Shown piece after piece: positions 36,280 to 49,963 of a stretch of 64,000 bases of DNA. Both the position numbers and the translations under genes were made by a program. Numbering within the stretch: position 1 is the stretch's first letter; every line of letters starts with the position of its first letter. The stretch is from Rhodamnia argentea (taxonomy: Eukaryota; Streptophyta; Magnoliopsida; Myrtales; Myrtaceae), in NCBI RefSeq assembly GCF_020921035.1, contig NC_063158.1:3516001-3580000 (forward strand), in the 5' to 3' direction. The notes under the pieces were generated by a model. The model was not told the DNA's origin. It saw only the letters and a list, made by a program, of their open reading frames with translations, and did no database searches.

Positions 36280-39200
36280 ATGCTGCCTTACCGGACGATC
36301 GCCGACGCCGAGGCGGCGCTCGGCCGGAGCCTCACCTCCGCCGAGGCCCTCTGGTTCGACTACTCCGCTGCCAAGTCGGATTACTTCCTCTACTGCCACA
36401 ACATCCTCTTCCTCTGCCTCATCTTCTCCCTCGTCCCCCTCCCCACCGTGCTCCTGCAGCTCGCCCGCCCCTCCGGCTTCGACCGCTTCAAGATCCAGCC
36501 CAAGGTCCGCCTCTCCTCCTCCGAGGTTTTCAAGTGCTACAAGGACGTCATGAAGATGTTCTTCCTCGTCGTCAGCCCGTTGCAGCTCGCCTCGTACCCG
36601 ACCGTCAAGGTGAGCATGCCTCCTCTGGAGGCTTTTTCTATGAATTAGATTGGTGTGGATTGAGCGTCATCTACATGACATTGTAGAAACCTGGATTTCG
36701 ATCATTACTCTCAGAAGAAATCGTCGCATTTTGGCCGCACAGGCTATTGTCGTTTGTCCTGATTTTCGACTTTGCAACTTTATTTTTATGCTATTGATTA
36801 GTTTGACAAGCAAAATTTACGCCGCCTGCCTCTATGCTGATACGTGTGGATAGATAGTTAACCTCCGAGATGTTTTTGCTCCCGTTCCTCCTTGCAGTTG
36901 CCTTTGGCTAGGCATTTCCATGATATGTTGCCCACGTCTGATTTTATTGGATTTTCAAGATTTCTGGCCATTTTCGTTTTGCTCTGATTTTCTATGTTGT
37001 AACCAGTACCGGCAGATAATCCTAGGTCCGAGTTTGTTTAATCACAGATCGAAGCCTCTTCCTTACCTCAATCTCTACGCTGACGTACTCAGAGATTGAG
37101 ATGTTCTTGTTGTCTATACGTTACAAAGTCTATTTTTTCTCTCTTTTGTGTATGTATAGATGGTTGGGATCAGGACAGGATTGCCATTGCCATCATTCTG
37201 GGAGATTCTGGCGCAGCTCTTGATCTATTTCATGATTGAGGATTACACCAACTACTGGTTGCACAGATGGTTGCACTGCAAATGGGGGTATGAGAAGATC
37301 CACAGGGTTCACCATGAGTACACTGCTCCAATTGGTTTTGCGGCGCCATACGCGCACTGGGCTGAGATTCTAATCCTGGGAATCCCTTCTTTTCTTGGGC
37401 CTGCTTTTGTTCCTGGGCACATGATCACATTGTGGTTGTGGATTGCTTTACGACAGATTGAGGCCATCGACACTCACAGCGGGTAAACATCCTTTACTAG
37501 GCCATTTCACTATAATCATTGCGCTTTCGGGGGTTGTCCTTTTTATCTTTTGCTGGTCAGTTCTCTTTATTACATGAATTAAGATCTGGACAAGTGGGAC
37601 GGAATGATGGCACCTTAGAAGTCCTTGAGTCACTTTCTTCATTTTGAAAGAATTCTCTATAAAGTGATTTGATCTGAGGAATATTCCCATGTAGGCGGCC
37701 TTTAATTGTTGGAAAATTGTATCAACATGTCTCTTTTGGTAGGCCTTGCAATTCATGTTGCAGTACTCTAACCCTGTTCTTATCAGTAGTAACTTTGGTC
37801 CGATACCACAAGAAAGTGTTTTCCATTAAATGGGGACAAAAGTAAAAAATTCTCAACTCATAGCAGTTTTCTAGTTATTCGTGTTCGTGGTGGTGTCAAT
37901 CTCGAGTTTCTCTAAATAAATTTATTTAGGCTCTAATCATGGTCTTTCTGTTGTGTCAACAATTGCCACCATGAAATTCTACTTGGAATGCTAAGTTCCT
38001 CTTGCCTCCTAAGAGCTTTTTTTTTTTTTTTTTTAAATTAGTCGATTTAGTTTTTCTGCTCTTCTTTAGATGTAACCTACTAAATTATGTAATAATTTGG
38101 TTTCTTTGCTTTCAATGAGTTTGGAATATTTTTAATATCGCATTGATCATGCTTTTTTAGTACAGCTCCTCTGTGACATTGGATAGTTTATTGGAAAAGC
38201 TTTAGGGTAGTTGTCTAGAACTATAAGTTGCATGTAAAGACGAAGAAACAGTAACTTCGAGAAAAGAAATGGATGTAGTCTATGGATGTACTTTAGGTAG
38301 AATTCCACCCTAAAGAAAAGCTGGCAACAAAGAACATGATCATCTGTCCATTTGCCAGAGTTTGGTCCATTCGAAAACTATATCTGATGATGTTGAAATC
38401 TGGTGTACTTTGATGAGTATGGCAAAAGAGATTGAGCACATTCAAATTCAGGATTAGCATCAGTTTACACATTCTCTGACAGCATACCTTATGGCCATTC
38501 TTCAATGACTTATATTCTTATACATCTCGAGCAATATAAGCTATATGCACGAGACAATTTTCCAAATCAGAGCTAGTTTCTGCTCAATGCCTTCCTCGTG
38601 AAATGTTCTGAAAATGAGTCCATATTTCGTAAAAGTTGTTGCCTCGTAGATTTTTTTTTATCCTTAAAGAAAAAGAAGTAATACGAAGGTAGATCAGCTT
38701 TCCTTGAAATCTGGCATGGTCTTATATGCTGAACTTGAATGGTGCATGAGAACAACTGATTTGCTTATCTTTTCTCTTTTAGCCATAAGAGGTTTTGCTA
38801 TCTGATTGCTGCTTTTTTCTCGCCTAATCATGCACGGGGTTCCAAGTGGTTACTCATCTGCATGTTGCCATTTGATTGAGATACTGTCTCAGCAAATGGT
38901 AGTTTTTGGTAAATGCTTTCACTTGTCTGATTATTGACCTTTGGTGGGCCATCTGTGATGTTGTTTGAATAGAGCTTTAGAGAAATTATGTAGTCAATGA
39001 AGATCTTCCCGACATTTGCTATATTTTGATCTCTCAACTATGAATGTCATGTATGAGTTCTTTTCTTTTCTTTTGCTTATACCTTTGCCTTCCGTGCTAT
39101 TTTTAATGGATGTGGAACTTCATGTGCAGATTAGATTGTTCTAGTATTGTAAACAGCGTACAAAGTTTATGGCAGTAGGTATTAAGATAATTGCTACTCT

Positions 39201-40213
39201 CTCTCTCTCTCATACATGTGCGCACATGCATGCGAGCTGTGTGCCCTGATTTTTATACTTTTTATTTATCCCGCAGAATAATCCTCATGAAGCCGCGTCT
39301 CTCACAGATTAACACTTTATGAAGCAACGAATTATCTATACCTTTATCTCATTACAGGAGACTGTCAAATAGGGATTCCCATCTTTAATTTAACACTGCA
39401 TGAGCTTTCGCTGATCATTGGAGACATTTGAGTGCAATGCAGTAAACAAATTTCATTTTAAAGTTTTGTGTCCCCAAGTTCTTCAAGGGAGGACATGATA
39501 GGCTTAGTGCTTAATCTGACTAATGTGCTTTTGCACAGTTATGACTTGCCCTGGAGTCCTGCGAAGTACATTCCATTTTATGGTGGCGCAGACCATCATG
39601 ATTACCATCACTATGTGGGCGGTTTAAGTCACAGCAACTTTGCTTCAGTGTTTACCTATTGTGACTTCATCTATGGAACTGATAAGGTTAAGCATTCTTA
39701 GTTGGGTAATACCTGTTGTGTTGTCTGTCAAACAATTAATTTGCTGATTTGAATTCGGAAATGTTCACCAGGGCTATCGGTATCAGAAGAAACTCCTCGA
39801 GAAGGTAAACACTTTGTTGCTTCTTCTTCAATAGCTTGATCATCGTCAATAATGTCATCCTCGTGAAGTACACATAAGTACATTAGGACATTAGGGGTAA
39901 ATAGCACCTTGGATTTTGGCAATTAGCAAGTGACTCAATACTTTGAAGCCCTCAGATTGTTAGCTACCAAGATTGTATCATATGACACTCAAGATCGAGT
40001 TATTATTAGTTCTATGTAAATTTCTTTTCCATCCTTTTGTCATCTCTTATCTTCTACTGGAATTGCTTTATTCAACCTAGCAAATGGGTCTTTAGTTTTT
40101 CCTGTGTCACATTTTCCGTACTTATCTTTTCTTGTCTGGATCGGATGAAGGCGGATCAGATTAAGGAGGAATGGAGAAGTGGCGATTCTACTCGAGATCT
40201 TAAAGATGACTAG
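36280..40213 (+). CDS. SMO1: methylsterol monooxygenase 1 (sterol C4-methyl oxidase)
   Basis: Five exons join in frame: 36280-36609, 37160-37482, 39539-39686, 39772-39804 and 40151-40213, giving 298 residues, the usual SMO1 length. The enzyme is a non-haem di-iron oxygenase of the fatty-acid hydroxylase superfamily in the ER. It removes the first C4 methyl of 24-methylenecycloartanol in plant sterol synthesis, with an electron donor. All three histidine boxes are present: HRWLH (H145, H149), HRVHH (H158, H161, H162) and HDYHH (H238, H241, H242). Hydrophobic helices lie at about residues 39-60, 85-105, 123-137 and 176-205. The last two exons encode only 11 and 20 residues; the final one (ADQIKEEWRSG, ending DLKDD) was placed by phase and by the DLK-type end of the family. 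Exon 1 is GC-rich and intron 2 is about 2.06 kb. SMO2 is excluded by the N-terminal type and context. Confidence 0.93.
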
Positions 40214-41184
40214 CTTAGAGGAATGATGGTATTCATTCTTGGTGGTGGCCCCTTATTGCGTTGACTGCTTATCATTTTCCCATGACCATTGCAGTTGAGT
40301 CAGCATCTCATGCGAATCCGGCTAAGTAGAACCAACCATGGGTTGGGGTGGTGATTAGCTTGGTCAGTGTCTTAAAATGTGTTATTTTCAGGCAGCTTGA
40401 GAGGGGATGCCAAACTATTTAGGGACTGAAGAAGACTTAAGTTTCTGTCTTAACATAACCGGTTACAATTAAGGGCATTGCCGTTAGTTCAGCCTCTTTG
40501 GTCCCTCGCGCCCGTGAGTTCTGCTTCTCGCGATAATACGAGTCTATACCCCTCCGTATTTTTTTGTCTTCTTCGATGTACAGCTTCTAAATGAGAAAGT
40601 AATCTTGTGCGTCGATGAGCTGGATTGTAAAGCTTTGAGGACTAAGGTGAGATGGAGTCTGCCTTTCTGTTTATGCAAAAAGACGAAACAAATGTACAAT
40701 TGAAATCATCGAAAAGAGAGAGATCCCAGTCTCGAATCCCCTGGCAATAATGTATGATGCCAATGAACGACTTGAACGGTCTACCTGTTTATTGTGCTAG
40801 TCCATCTAAGTTTGACGCAAGGAGGGCCTTTGCCTGATCAGAATGGAAACCAGCAAACGTGTGAGTGGATGCTTTTATATTGGGTAAAGAAAAGTCGGAA
40901 TTTTTGTAAAGAAGAAGAAGAAAGGCCCTGCGCTTTCTAAAATAAACATGTAAAATGCAGGAATCCAAAGCGAAGCTGAAGAGTTAAAAGGCCGAACAGG
41001 TGGTCTCGCTTTGTCATTTCGTTCTCGAAAGGGAGAGGTCGGCCTGTTCCTAAGTTTTTGGCTTCGGCGACTACGAAGAATCATGTCCAGATCTTCAATT
41101 CAATGCTGTCGTCGTTTACCTTTGCTTCTTATTTCAGACATGAGCTAACGTCCAAATTTTGTGATAGACAACGATCGTGTAGTA
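40214..41184. other. 3' flank of SMO1
   Basis: It contains the likely 3' UTR and then AT-rich spacer. The frame at 40875-41084 (minus) is not recognised. Confidence 0.5.
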
Positions 41185-41257
41185 GCCCGTCTAGCTCAGT
41201 CGGTAGAGCGCAAGGCTCTTAACCTTGTGGTCGTGGGTTCGAGCCCCACGGTGGGCG
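41185..41257 (+). tRNA. tRNA-Lys (anticodon CTT)
   Basis: The 73-nt sequence folds as a full cloverleaf. The acceptor stem is GCCCGTC with GGTGGGC and discriminator G. The D arm is GCTC...GAGC. The anticodon stem CAAGG/CCTTG encloses the loop CTCTTAA with anticodon CTT. The T arm is GTGGG-TTCGAGC-CCCAC. The A box (TAGCTCAGTCGG) and B box (GGTTCGAGCCC) promoters are intact, there is no intron, and a TTTTTT terminator follows within 20 bases. It looks functional and reads AAG codons. Confidence 0.97.
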
Positions 41258-44200
41258 TCTCTCAAACTCATCCTTTTTTCTTGGGCTGCCCTTTTCAATT
41301 GGGCCCAACAAAGTCCATTCAGCATTTTCACATCTTGACCCTTCCAAACATCAATCCCCCTTCTCTTAATTATCCCTAAGTGACATTTCGTTAATGGGTT
41401 TTATGTTTGTAGTCTCTCTTTTTTCATTTCGACAGGAATTTCTTACTTTGCTAATTCACTAGAGCTCAAACAGGGTTCAGGGACTGATCTGTTAGATCAT
41501 GGACCGGGCCTGGTGCTTAGCACAAAACTAGAAAACTAAGTGTTGCCGAGAAAATGCTTTTGACTTTCTCGTTCTATTGACTCGACAGTAAAGCCATATA
41601 CCCATCCCGCCACCCACTTGACCTCATTCGATCAATTAGGTAAGCGCATCGTACTAATTAGATGCAATCATGATTTTGACAGCGCCCTCTCGTGCTTGAA
41701 AAAGCTTCGTCGCTAGATTCACCGATCAAGCGTTTTATTGACTCGACCAGCAAAGTCGGACAACCATCCCGCTTCTTTTTTTCCCAATTGATGACTCGAA
41801 TCGGCTCATGACTCGAAATCAATCTACAAAGAATCAATGAATGGCATCCAATTAACAAGTCCTAGAGTAAAAAAAAAAAACCAATTTTCGTGTATGTTGT
41901 ACATGACCGATATCATCACATAACCCAAAAAAACAGCATCCACACTCTATTTCACGAGGAAAAGTCTAGACACAATGTTGATGCTGACGGGAGCTAAACT
42001 TCAGGTTTTCCCGATCGATTAGTTAATCGAGTGATTTCTAAGTGAAAAATGCATGTAATTAAATATTAAAAAAAAAGAAAAAAGAAAAAGAGAAGGAAGG
42101 CCCCTAATATTCTTCACCAAACGTGGGGTCAGCAATTATGGGACTTTCGATCTAATTATGACCAGCTGTTTTTTTCTTGGCTAAGAGTTTTTCTTTTTAA
42201 TCCACCGACGGCTAATTTCTTCTTTTCCTTTTTTTCCCCACTTTTTCTAAAGACATTATTCCTTGGGCGTATTTTCACTTTCAGGTGTTTCTTTCTCTCT
42301 TTTTTTTTTTTTTTTGTGGGTCGAAGAGATGTTTCTTTAACAGTTTGCAAAATAAGCAAAAGGCCGGGGATTATCCGATCGCCGCCGTACACTCGGCGGT
42401 CACTGGCCGGAATCTCCTGGCCCAAGTCCCTAATGGGCCCGGCCACCCAACAATTTTTTTTTTTTTTTTGTGTGATCTGCAAAAGGACGTTGTGACAAGT
42501 AGCCCAAGACAAATAGACGTTACTTGTGCTATGGAATTGGAGGGAGATTTATATAATTTGTAGAGTTTTGTCAAGATGTTTGGTGAAAATTTTCTTATTA
42601 CTACTAATTCTGATAGCATGATTTGTCTTTTAAACGATGTTGCTACTTTGAAGATAGCATGAATCCAAAAAACTCATCGTCTCATGCCACCCACTATTCA
42701 ACCTGATTGAAATACAATGATTATAAATTCGTACACAAATCTCATTCCTTTACTTCATTTGGAAAGTTATTTTCCTTAGATGACTCATAGGAGGCGGCAA
42801 GGGCCTTTACTCGTCGCCCCACGTGGATACTATGATCAGACCTAGTGAGACCATCTATCTACACATATATGATCGGGAGATAGCGAGGATGTACAACTTC
42901 GGAGTGTTCCGATGATCGGTATCTTCTGTTAAAGACGGGGTTGCACCGACGATCGAGTACGGACGAAGCAAACCTCGACGCTCCTAAAAACAATAGAGCG
43001 CCTTATGAGGCGATACAAATGCGAACTTTGGATATGCTTAGCATACACCGGTTGAATATTTCGAAACCGAGTAGGTCAAAAGAAGCTCTTTATGGCTTAC
43101 CAAGATTATTGGGTTTGGTATTGGATGCTAATTACTTTAAATTCACAGAATTACTATGTGCCCTAGGCTAGGTTTTATCCATTATTCTTCAAATGAATCA
43201 AATCCACCACCCCTTTCCCCTTAAAAAAAAAAAAACAATAATTCTCAATCTTCAGTTGCTTTTGTTTGCTGCAAGAATAATAAGACAAATGACACTTGAT
43301 AGGTGAATAAAAAGTCTATCCGAACTCAAGTCTCGTAGCCCTAGGCAGTTCGAAATTCTTATTCCATACATGACATATGTGGAAAACAAAAGGGGTTGCA
43401 CAGATTATGTACCAGAGATAGATCACCTCCTAATAAATGCAAGTAATGAGTTGAGAGAGAGAGAGAGAGAGAGAGAGAGTTGATTTTTGGGGGGGTGCTG
43501 TGGTGTATTAACTAGGGCAAATTAAAAGGGCCATTGCTTGAGGACAAAGACAAGGTTAAGAGCATCTCTTTTAAAGGGATAACTAAGCAACAGCTAACAG
43601 CTAACTAATGTACTTTTGTCCTCTCAACCGTGTAGCTTCCCATTGGTTTCGGCAGCCTCAAGCAATTCAATCCCACCATTTTCCCCAAATATATATATAT
43701 GTACTTATATTTGATGCCACACAATATTTATTATGCTTTAAAAAAAAACGTTTCTTCAACTATTTTCGACTCCACGGAAAATGGGCATTGTGGTTATATA
43801 ATAGCAATCCTCTAGGTTGCTTAAATTTCATGATATTTTGGATCACTCTATTAATCTCGGATCCGTTACGATAGTCCATTCATCCTATATATTTCGGATA
43901 ATTATTGGAAATACATAGATCTATTCTTTTGGGGTTGACCCTAAAAGAATGCGCAAACGTGAGAATACGAACCCGTCTTAAGTGAGGAAAACAAACACGG
44001 TTATAATTTGGACAACTCCTTAAAATTAGTTCCTTTCATGACCCATTCTCCCGACCTTTCTTGTTTAGACTTTTCCCGTGTTATAATGTCTTAGGAATTT
44101 CATCAGCACACTCTTTTATCCCGAACTTTGGTATATACGTACATGTTTTTTTTTTTTTTCCCATCAAAGAGTTTTAAGGTTTGTTAAGACATGTAGTGGA

Positions 44201-46504
44201 TATGCGATATATGAAATGAATTGAACTCCTCCTCTCTTGCTTTCCCTTTTCCTTTTCTTTCTCGCATCATCCTTCGAAACCTTCGGAAAGGCTTGATTGC
44301 TCTTGTTCTCAATGTATGCAAACAACGAAGATTCTGGGAAATCGATTCGTCCTTGAATACTTCACGGGTTAGGCTTGAGAAATATTCCACCACGGAATCC
44401 TTGATGTCATTTAAACCGACCTTGTTCATAGTAGTACTACACAACCCCAAACACAAACCCCCCAAAAAAAAAAATTATTATTAAGAAGAAGGTGGAGCGT
44501 ACATTTTAGTACAATAATCTCATGGTATATATTGCAGATAATTAAGTTACGATAGCTGAATCTATATAGCGTGTTATGGAGCCAACGATACTAACTGTGC
44601 AAAATGAAATTCCCGCTTAGATCTAGTGACAACAATGCTTGCTCTACGAAGGCCTTGATATGATTTCCCTTGTCAAAACCCTAGCTACGTATGGGTATGA
44701 TCGGGTTCAAAGGAGGGTTTGAGGATCTGGGACTTTATCGACCTTAACGCTATCGTTTCTCATGCCTATGCGTGCGGTGTTGTGGAGTTGGAGATGGTGG
44801 CTTATGGTGTCTGCAGCTTCGACGGGTCTGAGATGAACACGGGTTAATCAATCCAGTATGAATTCACGATCGTTTGGAAACTCTAATCTATTTCCGTGGC
44901 TTGATTCGCAGCGATAAAATGACGCGAGAGACAAATTTGACATTTTATTGTTCTTTCAAAGAGAGAAAGAGAGCAGTTGGTTGTTTACATAGCTTTGGTT
45001 ATGGAGAAGATTTTCTCTCTCCTTTGCGTAATTTTGTATCATACATTACTAGTGTGAAAGAGTAATAGTTAATCTTAAATGAAAGTCCAATTAGACATTG
45101 ATAGAAAAAAAATGTCTACTGTATGCATTCATGTTATGAACTCATTTACTATCAGAAAACTGAAGAGTCTACTGTAGAATCTACGGTGTTAAGTACATCC
45201 GATAAACCTATCAAATTCTAAGAAGAACGACAAGACAAAGGAAAGTATATAAGGTAACAAGATAGTTTACTTTGTTTTACCCCTTTCTGGCTACGTGTCC
45301 AAATATGAGAGGGAAAACAAAAACGATTATCTTTTGTAGTTGGGTCATAATCAGAGACATATAAAAACAAAACTATCAGAAACCCTAAATCTCCTTTGTG
45401 TACTCAATTTTTTCACAACTCACAATCTCTAAAAGGAAGAGGGGCACACATTGCAAAACCCTAAAGAACAAGGTAGTTTTGTTGACCTTACCGCCCTATA
45501 TTTCTATTTCCTTTTGAGTCTTTTCTGGTTTTACTGCATGGAAAATGTGATTCTCGATCTACCCAAGGGAAGAGAGGTGTGGCTTCTGAGTGCGGGGGAA
45601 CACATGGCATGATGATACTGAATTTAGGGGACATTGCTTGAAACTGAGTTTATATCATCAGCAAAGATCGAATATCTTCCCCCTTTTTCTCGACTTTATT
45701 TGTTGCCAAGATTACGATGTTTTCCTTATGGCCCTGCCCCCACCAAAAGAAGAGCAATTCCTTCAATAAGCCAAAGCCTTTCTCCCTTCCTAATTCGATC
45801 AAGTTTCACATTCACATACATCGCTTTCCAATCACTGTAGTTTTGGTTTTACATCTGCACTTTGTGGGGGTCCGGTTCATGCTCCCTAATCGACAGGAAG
45901 ACACATGGATCCCCCTCCGCGCTTAGCGACCGAGGGCCTTCGTTGTGATTATGCGCCGAACCCCGACACACTTAAACTTGAGGATAGCAAATGATACAAT
46001 AAACCACATATTTTAATGTTAATCATTTTCAAGAAACATGCATGCTTTCATACCCTAGGTCAAACACGACCGACGTTGTTCCCACAGGTTAAGAGGTTTA
46101 AAACAGTTTACCATTTACAAAAGCAAGATCTACTTAAACCTAGGGCACCCAAATATTAAATAAAAACCAGTCGTTCATTGGACATGTAATACTATAGTTT
46201 TCTAGAGGTATGCTTCAACATCCAATGGATTAGCTTCTCGATTCAGTTTAATTATGCAATGTGATGTGCGATTGATGGGGGGCAACGGAGGAAGAATTAT
46301 TATAATGAGATAGGACGACATGGAAAGTATTAAAAGATCCGGCCACGGTGTGCGTATCGATATTTTAGCGTGGAGCGTCATTATGTGTTCCACTTAGTTA
46401 GAATATAGAAAAAAAAGGTGAATTAGTTGGAACCCCAATTAGTCAAGCAAACCACCCAAATCGTTCCTATTGACCCACACAAAGATGGGAAATTATATAA
46501 GATT
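41258..46504. other. gene-poor intergenic DNA
   Basis: I find no supportable gene in 5.2 kb. Poly-T tracts occur at 42,300-42,316 and 42,455-42,470, and a (GA)n tract at 43453-43479. Open frames such as 42156-42512, 44184-44465 and 45634-45840 are of low complexity or match nothing. 44,650-44,860 is locally GC-richer with short open stretches on the + strand but contains stops in all frames; it could be an exon relic of an unknown gene. Confidence 0.4.
43453..43479 (+). repeat. microsatellite (GA)13
   Basis: An uninterrupted GA dinucleotide tract. Confidence 0.95.
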
Positions 46505-47050
46505 GGAAAATTGTTAAAAAAATCTTAAACCTATTGCATTTTTGTCAATTTAGTCATAAACATTTTGCATGTATTTAGTCATAAATTTTTTATATTTGTA
46601 TCAATTTAGTCCATCCGGCTAACTTTAGAAGGCTGATGCCGACGTGAACTCGGTTGGCGTTGATGGGGCAAATTTGAATAATATTATAATATTTTTAAAA
46701 TTTTTAATTTTATTTTTGTTCATTTTCTTCCTCCATCCGATTTCGAGATCGGCAACCAACTAGAGGCGAGGGCCAGCGAGGTTAAAGAAAGAAAACAAAA
46801 GAAAATAAAATAAAATATTTGAAAAAAATATTATTGAAAATTGTTCCCGTTAGCGCCGACCGAGCAAAGTTTGCTGGATAAATTAAACCGACATAAATGC
46901 AAAAGGCTTAGGCCTGAATTGGTACAAAAAAAAGGTATGAGACTGAATTGGCACAAATGCAAGAGGCTTATGATTAAATTTCTAAAATTAAAAAATTCAG
47001 GACTGAATTGATAAAAATGCAATAGGTTTAGGACTTTTATGACAATTTCC
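46505..47050. mobile_element. complete inverted-repeat element, about 546 bp ('CCTAAACC' family)
   Basis: The left end GGAAAATTGTTAAAAAAATC, then TTAAACCTATTGCATTTTTG, is mirrored by the right end, whose reverse complement reads GGAAATTGTCATAAAAGTCC, then TAAACCTATTGCATTTTTA. About 50 bases of imperfect terminal inverted repeat are visible. Inside each end the word 'AATTTAGTC.TAAA' recurs two to four times. The centre (46,740-46,780) is GC-richer (GAGGCGAGGGCCAGCGAGG). No coding capacity and no clear target duplication are seen. Partial copies lie at 12324-12502 and 15401-15918. Confidence 0.75.
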
Positions 47051-48504
47051 CCTCACATATACATGGTCGTGATTTTAAGTGTGGCGAAGATTTTTTTATT
47101 TATTAATAATTAGTATTGTTTTTGTTTTCTAGGGTCTGTTGGTTCGGTTGAAAAGAGAAAGAACAACAACGGACAAAGGACTTTTCAAGCAAGTGGTTTA
47201 ATATGGGATTAGGAGAAAAAGAAATCTAGAAAACCTTAGTGTGTGTTGTGGGCACAAAAGTAATCGAAAAGGACAAGAGCAAAGCTTTTTTCCTTTGATC
47301 TGTGGGATGTTTTAGCTTCTAAGATCTAACCCCCAAGCGATTTTCTATGCTGTTTTCTGCCGGAACAAAGAGCAACGAAGGATGAGAAAGCTTACATGCA
47401 ATAATCAAGATCCAATAATCTCGATAGCTGCATGTGAACGCGACAGATCTGATAACATCGCACAAGCACCATTTGTGTCGCAGCTTGTTACATAATATCC
47501 GTTCCCTTTTCTTTTTTTTTTTCCTTTTTCCCATTTATATGGGGATTTTCTTTCGCGCGTGCCTTGTCGTCGCTTATTTCTCGGTTAACCCGTAAGCCGA
47601 GCGCTGGTTGCCAAAAGGAAAGATTGGTCGATAATTTTTCCTTTCTTGTATGTCCAATCGATGCATCGAGAGTCAAATTTGGATTAGTTAGCCTTCTCGT
47701 TGATGCTCGACGGAGCCAAAACGAGAAAAGGCCGTCTAAAATTCTGCGGGTGCTTTTGTATTATCCCTACGTAACGGGGGGCTTTGTGAAGTGAGTGAGG
47801 GGCAGTTTGATATTAGCTGGCAAACGGTGAAAGCCTCGCGTATACGACGGGTCGCTTCCAATTTCCCACTTTGAACATTTTTCTTTCCCTCCTAATTGAA
47901 TTTTCACGTATGCATGGTTTACACCCTTTATTCCCTTTGTTTTTTCCCCCCATTTCCTTCTATAACCCAATTTTCGAAAAAGGAAGAAAAGAAGAAAAAT
48001 AAAAAGACACATCGATTCGGCAGACTCACAGGGTCCGGAATATACCATAGAGAAGTGCTTATTTGGAGTGATAGGATATCTAAATATTAAAAATCGCCAT
48101 TTTATCTAACAGTTTAAACTTTTAAAATAATTTGTAGGGATCTCATAAAATCTCACATGGAGTCTTGTGATACCCGTCGAGCCCTTGCGAAGCTACTTGA
48201 CTTAGCCAGCTCAATCTTTTTTTTTTTTCCATGTTTCAACAAGCTTTTCCACCGTCTTGAGCATTAGTCGATGTTGGGATGGAGATTTTCGCCTCAATTT
48301 GTAGCGTGGGTCTAGTTCGTTGCAATCCGATATCAAATAAGGCTAACCCTCTTCGTCTAAAAAGATTTCTTTCTTTCGGATTTAGCTTATTGTTCATCTT
48401 TTTTAGCTGGTTAAACGAATTAAACTTAGGCCTAGCTTAGTTACTTAATCATCGTAGGGTTTTCATTTCCGCACTTCCATCTCTTCCCAAGATAGTTAGG
48501 GAAA
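47051..48504. other. intergenic DNA
   Basis: No gene is recognised. Frames at 47319-47794 and 47767-48048 occur on both strands and match nothing known. Confidence 0.45.
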
Positions 48505-48970
48505 ATTTCAAATAAAGAGCCCAAAATGTTCTCGTTTTCTTAAATAAGGACATGAAGTAAACATTATTATAAATAAGAGCTTGACTCACCAATTGATTAG
48601 AGGCATTTTTGCCATTTTATTTTTTAATTTTTTTCTTTATCATTTCATTTTTTATTTTTTAAAATTTAAAAAAAAAAACTAAAAATTAAAAAGAAAAGAG
48701 AAACATAAGCGGGAGGGTTGCCCTCCTGTCGGTGGGTCGCCGGCGCCTCGGCGATGGCCAGCGAGGCCTTGCTAGAGTCAAGAGAGGGACCCCGTTGGCC
48801 TTAACTTTTATTTTTTTTATTTCGATTTAATTTAACTAAAAAATAGGTTAAAATTTTTGGACTAAAAATGTCCTTGATCGGCCGGCGAGGTAAGGCCCCT
48901 TATTCGAAACAATCACGACCTTATATTTTTATTTGAGAAAATGAAGGCACTCTAAATTCCTACTTAAAAT
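48505..48970. repeat. dispersed repeat with AT-rich arms and a GC-rich core
   Basis: The left arm has CAAATAAAGAGCCCAAAATG, and the right arm has the inverted TATTTGAGAAAATGAAGGC. The core at 48,710-48,800 is strikingly GC-rich (GTCGCCGGCGCCTCGGCGATGG). The layout resembles 17320-17610. Limits are approximate. Confidence 0.45.
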
Positions 48971-49932
48971 TTTTCTGGATAGCTTCGGCCTCTCGTTGTC
49001 GGGAATTCGAAAGAAGGCAGATTCTCTTTGGTCTCGTGCGCGCGCGCTCGTGTAAATTTAACGAAAGGAAAACACGTCTTTTATTATTAAGGAGGTCGGA
49101 TCAAATCCTAAAACACGCTCTAACCTTGTTTAATTATTTGAGTTTTTTTTTTTTTAAATGATAAAATCAGGTCATGTGTAAGGAGGCAGGCCTGGAACAC
49201 ATATATGGCATAATGGGCCAACAACTCTGTTCTAGGGAATTTTGTTGGCTGTGTTTTTGGTCAACACTGCGCTGCTCCAGAGAAACATTTTTATATTAAT
49301 TAATTAATTAATTAATTTCAAATTTTTGATTTCCGAGGTTGCCCTTTGGTTTTGTCTCCACCATCCCCCACGCCCCCGTATATGAATACCCACATGGACA
49401 ACAAGTCACATTAGGAAATCCCGAAAATAAAAAAATAAAAAAAATTCAAAAAAAGAAAAGGACTCGTCCAATTAAATCGATTGCAATTTTTTTTGGGGGA
49501 GGGGGAAAAAGGTGGAAAATATATGAAAATTGGGGGATTTTTAGGGAAAAACGGACAGGAACAAAAGTCTCCCTCGAAACAAAGACAACCCCTCGAAAAG
49601 AAATGTTTAATTTAATGTTTTTAATAAAAGTAATTTAATAATAATTGGTACGAAGAAAAGCGAGGGGGGGAGGGAGAGAGAGAGAAAACATGAAAGGAGT
49701 GTCAAAACAGAAATTCTCCCACTGATTGCGCGTGACTATCACTTTCCAAATAAGAGCAAGTGACGACCCCGTCCCACGTTCCCCGAGTCTCGTACGTGGG
49801 GACTCCTGTTGATGCAATCCCCATCAACGTCCAATGATCCCCTCCCCCACTCCCACTCTCCCCGCGCGTCCCCGCGCGTGCTCGTCCCTCCCCCTCCTTT
49901 CCCTGCTGCCCTCCCAACACACACACACCTCA

Positions 49933-49963
<31 letters not shown>

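Noticed and set aside
36080..36686. Two long + strand frames (157 and 183 residues) over SMO1 exon 1
   Set aside because: They are Pro/Ser/Arg-rich shadows of the SMO1 first exon, whose own frame is clearly the real one.
41161..41379. 72-residue frame across the tRNA
   Set aside because: The sequence is a complete tRNA-Lys gene; the frame is incidental.
44184..44465. 93-residue minus-strand frame with KGKGKAREEE
   Set aside because: Low-complexity and unmatched; lies in repeat-rich spacer.
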